DNA of 64,000 nucleotides from Candidatus Protistibacter heckmannii (GTDB taxonomy: Bacteria; Pseudomonadota; Gammaproteobacteria; Burkholderiales; Burkholderiaceae), in NCBI GenBank assembly GCA_025050535.1, contig JALBVF010000004.1, forward strand, positions 62,001 to 126,000, written 5' to 3'. Below, one piece after another: positions 61,321 through 64,000 of this stretch (its first letter is position 1; every line of letters starts with the position of its first letter). The notes beneath the pieces are model-generated. The model had not been told where the DNA came from. It saw only the letters and a list, made by a program, of their open reading frames with translations, and did no database searches. The position numbers were made by a program, and so were the translations under genes.

Positions 61321-62891
61321 TGAATCCCCAGTTCGCCGAACTCCTGATCATCGCCATCTTGCTGGCGGCCCTGCTCAGCGCGCTGTATGTGCTGCGCAAG
61401 GAGATGCGCCGCCGCCTCGAGCGCAGCGAAGCCTTCACCGCGGCCATCGTCGAAAACGCGCTGCTGCCGCTGATTAGCATGGACGAGCAGGGCCTGACCA
61501 TCGAATTCAACCGCGCCGCCGAAACCCTCTTCGGCTCCGGCGCAAGGACGTGATCGGCGCCGACATGGCTGACATGATCATTCCCGCGCGCTACCGCGAA
61601 GCCCACCGCCATGGCCTGCGCCGGCTTTCCCAGGGCGCGTCGCCCAGGCTCATCGGCAAGCGCATCGAACTCTTCGCCCTGCGCGCTGACGGCAGCGAAT
61701 TTCCCATCGCGCTCTTCATCTCCCTGATTCAGCATGGCGGCGCGCGCTACTACACCACGCTCATCGCCGACCTCTCCGAGCAGAAGCGCTCCGCCGACGA
61801 ACTCGCGCGCCAGTGCGAAGCCATGCGCCAAAGCGAGAAGCTCTCCACCATGGGCGCGCTGCTCGCCAATGTCGCGCATGAGCTGAACAACCCGCTCGCC
61901 ATCCTCATGGGCCGCGCCGCCCTGCTCGAGGACAGGCTCGCCGAACCAGGAGGACGCCTCCAGGATCCGCGCCGCCGCCGAACGCTGCGGCAAGATCGTG
62001 CGCACCTTCCTCGGCATGGCGCGCAAGCGCCCCACCGAAAAGAAGAGCACCGACATCAATGAAGTCGCCTCGGGCGCGCTCGGCCTTCTCGGCTACCGCC
62101 TGCACGGCACGAACATCGAAGTGCGCACCGCTCTGGCCGCCTGGCTGCCGGCCCTGCACGTCGACGCCGACCAGATCGGCCAGGTGGTGCTCAACCTCGT
62201 CGTCAACGCCCAGCAGGCGCTCGAAGGCTGGAGCGGCGCCAGCGTCGTGCTGTCCATCGCCGACAGCGGCCCGGGCGTGACGGCCGACCTGTGCGAGCGC
62301 ATCTTCGAAACCTTCTTCATCACCAAGGCGCCCGGTTTCGGCACTGGACTGGGGCTCTCGGTGAGCCGCTCCATCCTGCGCGAGCACGGCGGCGAGCTGC
62401 GGCTGCGCGAAGGCGGCGCGGGCGCCTGCTTCGAGCTGAGCCTGCCCGTTCCCGCAGGAAGAAGCGCCCGGCGCCCGGCCCGCCCCGGCCGCCGCGCCGC
62501 TCGAGCCCGAGGCCGGCCATGCGCTCATCGTCGAGGACGAGGCCGAGATCGCCTCCCTGCTCGACGAAATCCTGCGCTCCGCCGGCCTGAGCACCACCGT
62601 GGTCTACAGCGGCCGGCGCGGGTGCTGGACTGGCTGCGCGCCAATCCTGCCTGCGACTTCATCATCAGCGACATCCGAATGCCAGACATGGACGGCCTCG
62701 CGCTCTGGGACGCGCTGCGCAAGGACTATCAGCGCCTGGTCCAGCGCGTCGCCTTCGTCACCGGCGACGCGCTCAGCCCCGAGATCGAGCGCTTCCTGCG
62801 CGAAGCCGGTGCGCTCTGTCTCGTCAAGCCCTTCCTGCCTGAGGAAGTCATCGCCCTGATCGCCCGGCTGGAAGAGCGGCCCGCCGCCTGA
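61321..62891 (+). pseudogene. hybrid sensor histidine kinase pseudogene
   Basis: Reconstructed in several frames. A TM segment (LLIIAILLAALLSALYVL) and a PAS domain (FTAAIVENALLPLISMDEQG) break near 61545. The PAS remainder and His box ANVAHELNNPLAILMG break near 61945. The ATPase domain (VVLNLVVNAQQALEGW; DSGPGV; GFGTGLGLSVSRSI) breaks near 62455. A C-terminal receiver (HALIVEDEAEIASLLDEIL; phospho-acceptor in FIISDIRMPDMDG) has one more shift near 62620. At least four indels. It originally formed an operon with the regulator upstream. Confidence 0.9.
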
Positions 62892-62984
62892 AACAACTGA
62901 AACAAAATCCCCGCGCCGTGAAATCGGATTGATACGCCGCGGTCCCAGACTGCACGCATCGACAATTTTTCCGCCCGGTGCGCC

Positions 62985-63236
62985 ATGAACCTCGACACGC
63001 TTGCCTCCCTGCTGCGCTTTCTGCTCCAAGACCCGTTCTGCCGCGTCGTCACCGTCGTCGCACTCTCGCTGCCGGTCTACGCCTCGGTCTACGTGCTGCT
63101 GCAGGACGTCTTTGCCTGTACCGCGTCCTGCGCGTCCGGTTCGTCCGGTGCGTTTGCGAGGCGCCACTCCGTCTGGGCGATAATTCCCCGCATCGGGACA
63201 CAAGAGGCCGTGCGCGGCCCGGCGGGTTATGCATAA
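62985..63236 (+). CDS. small hypothetical protein, one hydrophobic segment
   Basis: An 83-residue frame starting MNLDTLASLLRFLLQDPFC with a hydrophobic stretch (VVTVVALSLPVYASVYVLL) and a Cys/Ser-rich middle. I recognise no family. Its stop overlaps the next gene's ATG by 8 bp, which suggests either coupling or chance. It could be the remnant of a longer membrane protein, or non-coding. Confidence 0.3.
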   Translation: MNLDTLASLLRFLLQDPFCRVVTVVALSLPVYASVYVLLQDVFACTASCASGSSGAFARRHSVWAIIPRIGTQEAVRGPAGYA

Positions 63237-64000
63237 GGAAGACAGCGGCGGACGCGGCGGCTCCGCCGTGCAAGTGCTGGTCATCGGATTCACCCAGATC
63301 ATCGCCTGGGCGTCCTCCACCTACATCCCCGCCGTCATCAGCATCCCCGTCGCCGACGAGCTGCATCTGCCGCGCAGCCTCGTCTACGGCGCCTTCTCCT
63401 TTTCGCTGCTGATCACCGCGCTGTCCGGCCCCGCCGTTGGCCGCCGCATCGACAAGTCGGGCGGGCGGCGTATGCTCATGCTCTCCAACTTCGTCTTCGC
63501 ACTGGGGCTGCTTCTGCTCTCCGGGGTGCGGGGCGCCGTGGGCCTCTTCGCCGCCTGGGCGGTGCTCGGGCTCGGCATGGGCATGGGCCTCTACGACGCT
63601 GCCTTAGCCACGCTCATCTATCTCAAGGGGAAGGCGGCACGCAAATCCATCGTCGGCGTGACCCTGCTCGGCGGCTTCGCCAGCACCGTCGGCTGGCCGG
63701 TCTCGGCCTATGTGCTGCATCACTGGAACTGGCAAGCGGTCTGCCTGTTCTGGGCCGGCGTGCATCTGCTCGTCGCGCTGCCGCTGCACTACGTCTTCGT
63801 GCGCGGCCCCAAGGCGCGGGCGGCTCCCGACAAGACGGCGCAGCCCGCGCAGGTGGCCGCGCGCGTCGCCACCGCCCTGCATCCGATCGCCTGCGTGGTG
63901 CTCGGCGCGCTGAGCGGCGTCTTCGGCGCCTATGCCGCGGCGGGGCTCTGCTTCGCGGTGCTGCACGGCGGGGGCAACGGCATGATCTCGGTGGCCAAGG
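63229..64000 (+). CDS. MFS transporter, partial at window edge
   Basis: At least 257 residues, open to the window end. The first six TM segments are visible, starting with VLVIGFTQIIAWASSTYIPA, with the MFS loop GPAVGRRIDKSGGRRML between TM2 and TM3. After TM6 (YVFVRGPKARAAP) the sequence passes to HPIACVVLGALSGVFGAYAAAGLCFAVLHGGGNGM, which resembles late C-half helices. TM7 and TM8 may therefore be deleted. Substrate unknown. Confidence 0.7.
   Translation, partial: MHKEDSGGRGGSAVQVLVIGFTQIIAWASSTYIPAVISIPVADELHLPRSLVYGAFSFSLLITALSGPAVGRRIDKSGGRRMLMLSNFVFALGLLLLSGVRGAVGLFAAWAVLGLGMGMGLYDAALATLIYLKGKAARKSIVGVTLLGGFASTVGWPVSAYVLHHWNWQAVCLFWAGVHLLVALPLHYVFVRGPKARAAPDKTAQPAQVAARVATALHPIACVVLGALSGVFGAYAAAGLCFAVLHGGGNGMISVAK

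Overview
The window is GC-rich chromosomal DNA, most likely from the order Burkholderiales (Betaproteobacteria). The evidence is a phasin gene, a pyruvate dehydrogenase operon whose E3 subunit carries its own lipoyl domain, a short H-NS of the betaproteobacterial type, and the block ndk-rlmN-rodZ-ispG-hisS-yfgM-bamB-der-hfq-hflX-hflK-hflC-hisZ-purA followed by rnr-rlmB. I cannot fix the genus from sequence alone.

Layout. 1-2.8 kb is a decayed accessory patch: truncated nitroreductase, IS630 remnant, thioesterase whose stop codon comes from the IS end, broken EamA transporter. 3.1-5.1 kb holds an intact phasin and a broken M20 peptidase. 5.1-14.7 kb is aceE-aceF-lpdA, divergent from a PAS sensor kinase and FixJ-type regulator. 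14.7-20.5 kb holds aqpZ, folD, prlC, an H-NS gene and an exonuclease III gene. 20.6-23.3 kb is rmlB-rmlC-rmlD without rmlA. 23.4-27.6 kb is glnA-ntrB-ntrC with a recognisable sigma-54 promoter and NtrC-like site. 27.9-31.8 kb holds a molybdopterin-binding-domain protein, a fatty-acid-hydroxylase family protein, a polysaccharide deacetylase with an in-frame stop, and a beta-propeller protein. 31.9-40 kb is hrpA divergent from argA-yggX, then rpiA, a ruined transaldolase gene and rlmB. 40-59.2 kb is rnr, tRNA-Leu(CAG), and the purA-to-ndk housekeeping block, interrupted by an IS630 copy between der and hfq. 59.4-64 kb is a second full IS630 copy, then a two-component pair broken by several frameshifts, and an MFS transporter running off the edge.

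The dominant theme is erosion. Core metabolism and translation genes are open, while about a dozen dispensable genes carry nonsense codons, frameshifts or deletions. Three IS630 copies sit at or next to damaged loci. Two otherwise full-length proteins have substitutions at functional positions: AqpZ lacks its selectivity-filter arginine, and an OmpR-type regulator lacks its phospho-acceptor aspartate. This fits a lineage with relaxed selection, such as a host-restricted one, although assembly error must be excluded for single indels.

No undescribed multi-gene system was found. The most notable regulatory structures are the 22-bp hrpA/argA divergent spacer, where one palindromic -10 could serve two leaderless genes; a transposase frame that overlaps the hfq start by ATGA; and a perfect palindrome at the predicted start of the tRNA-Leu transcript.
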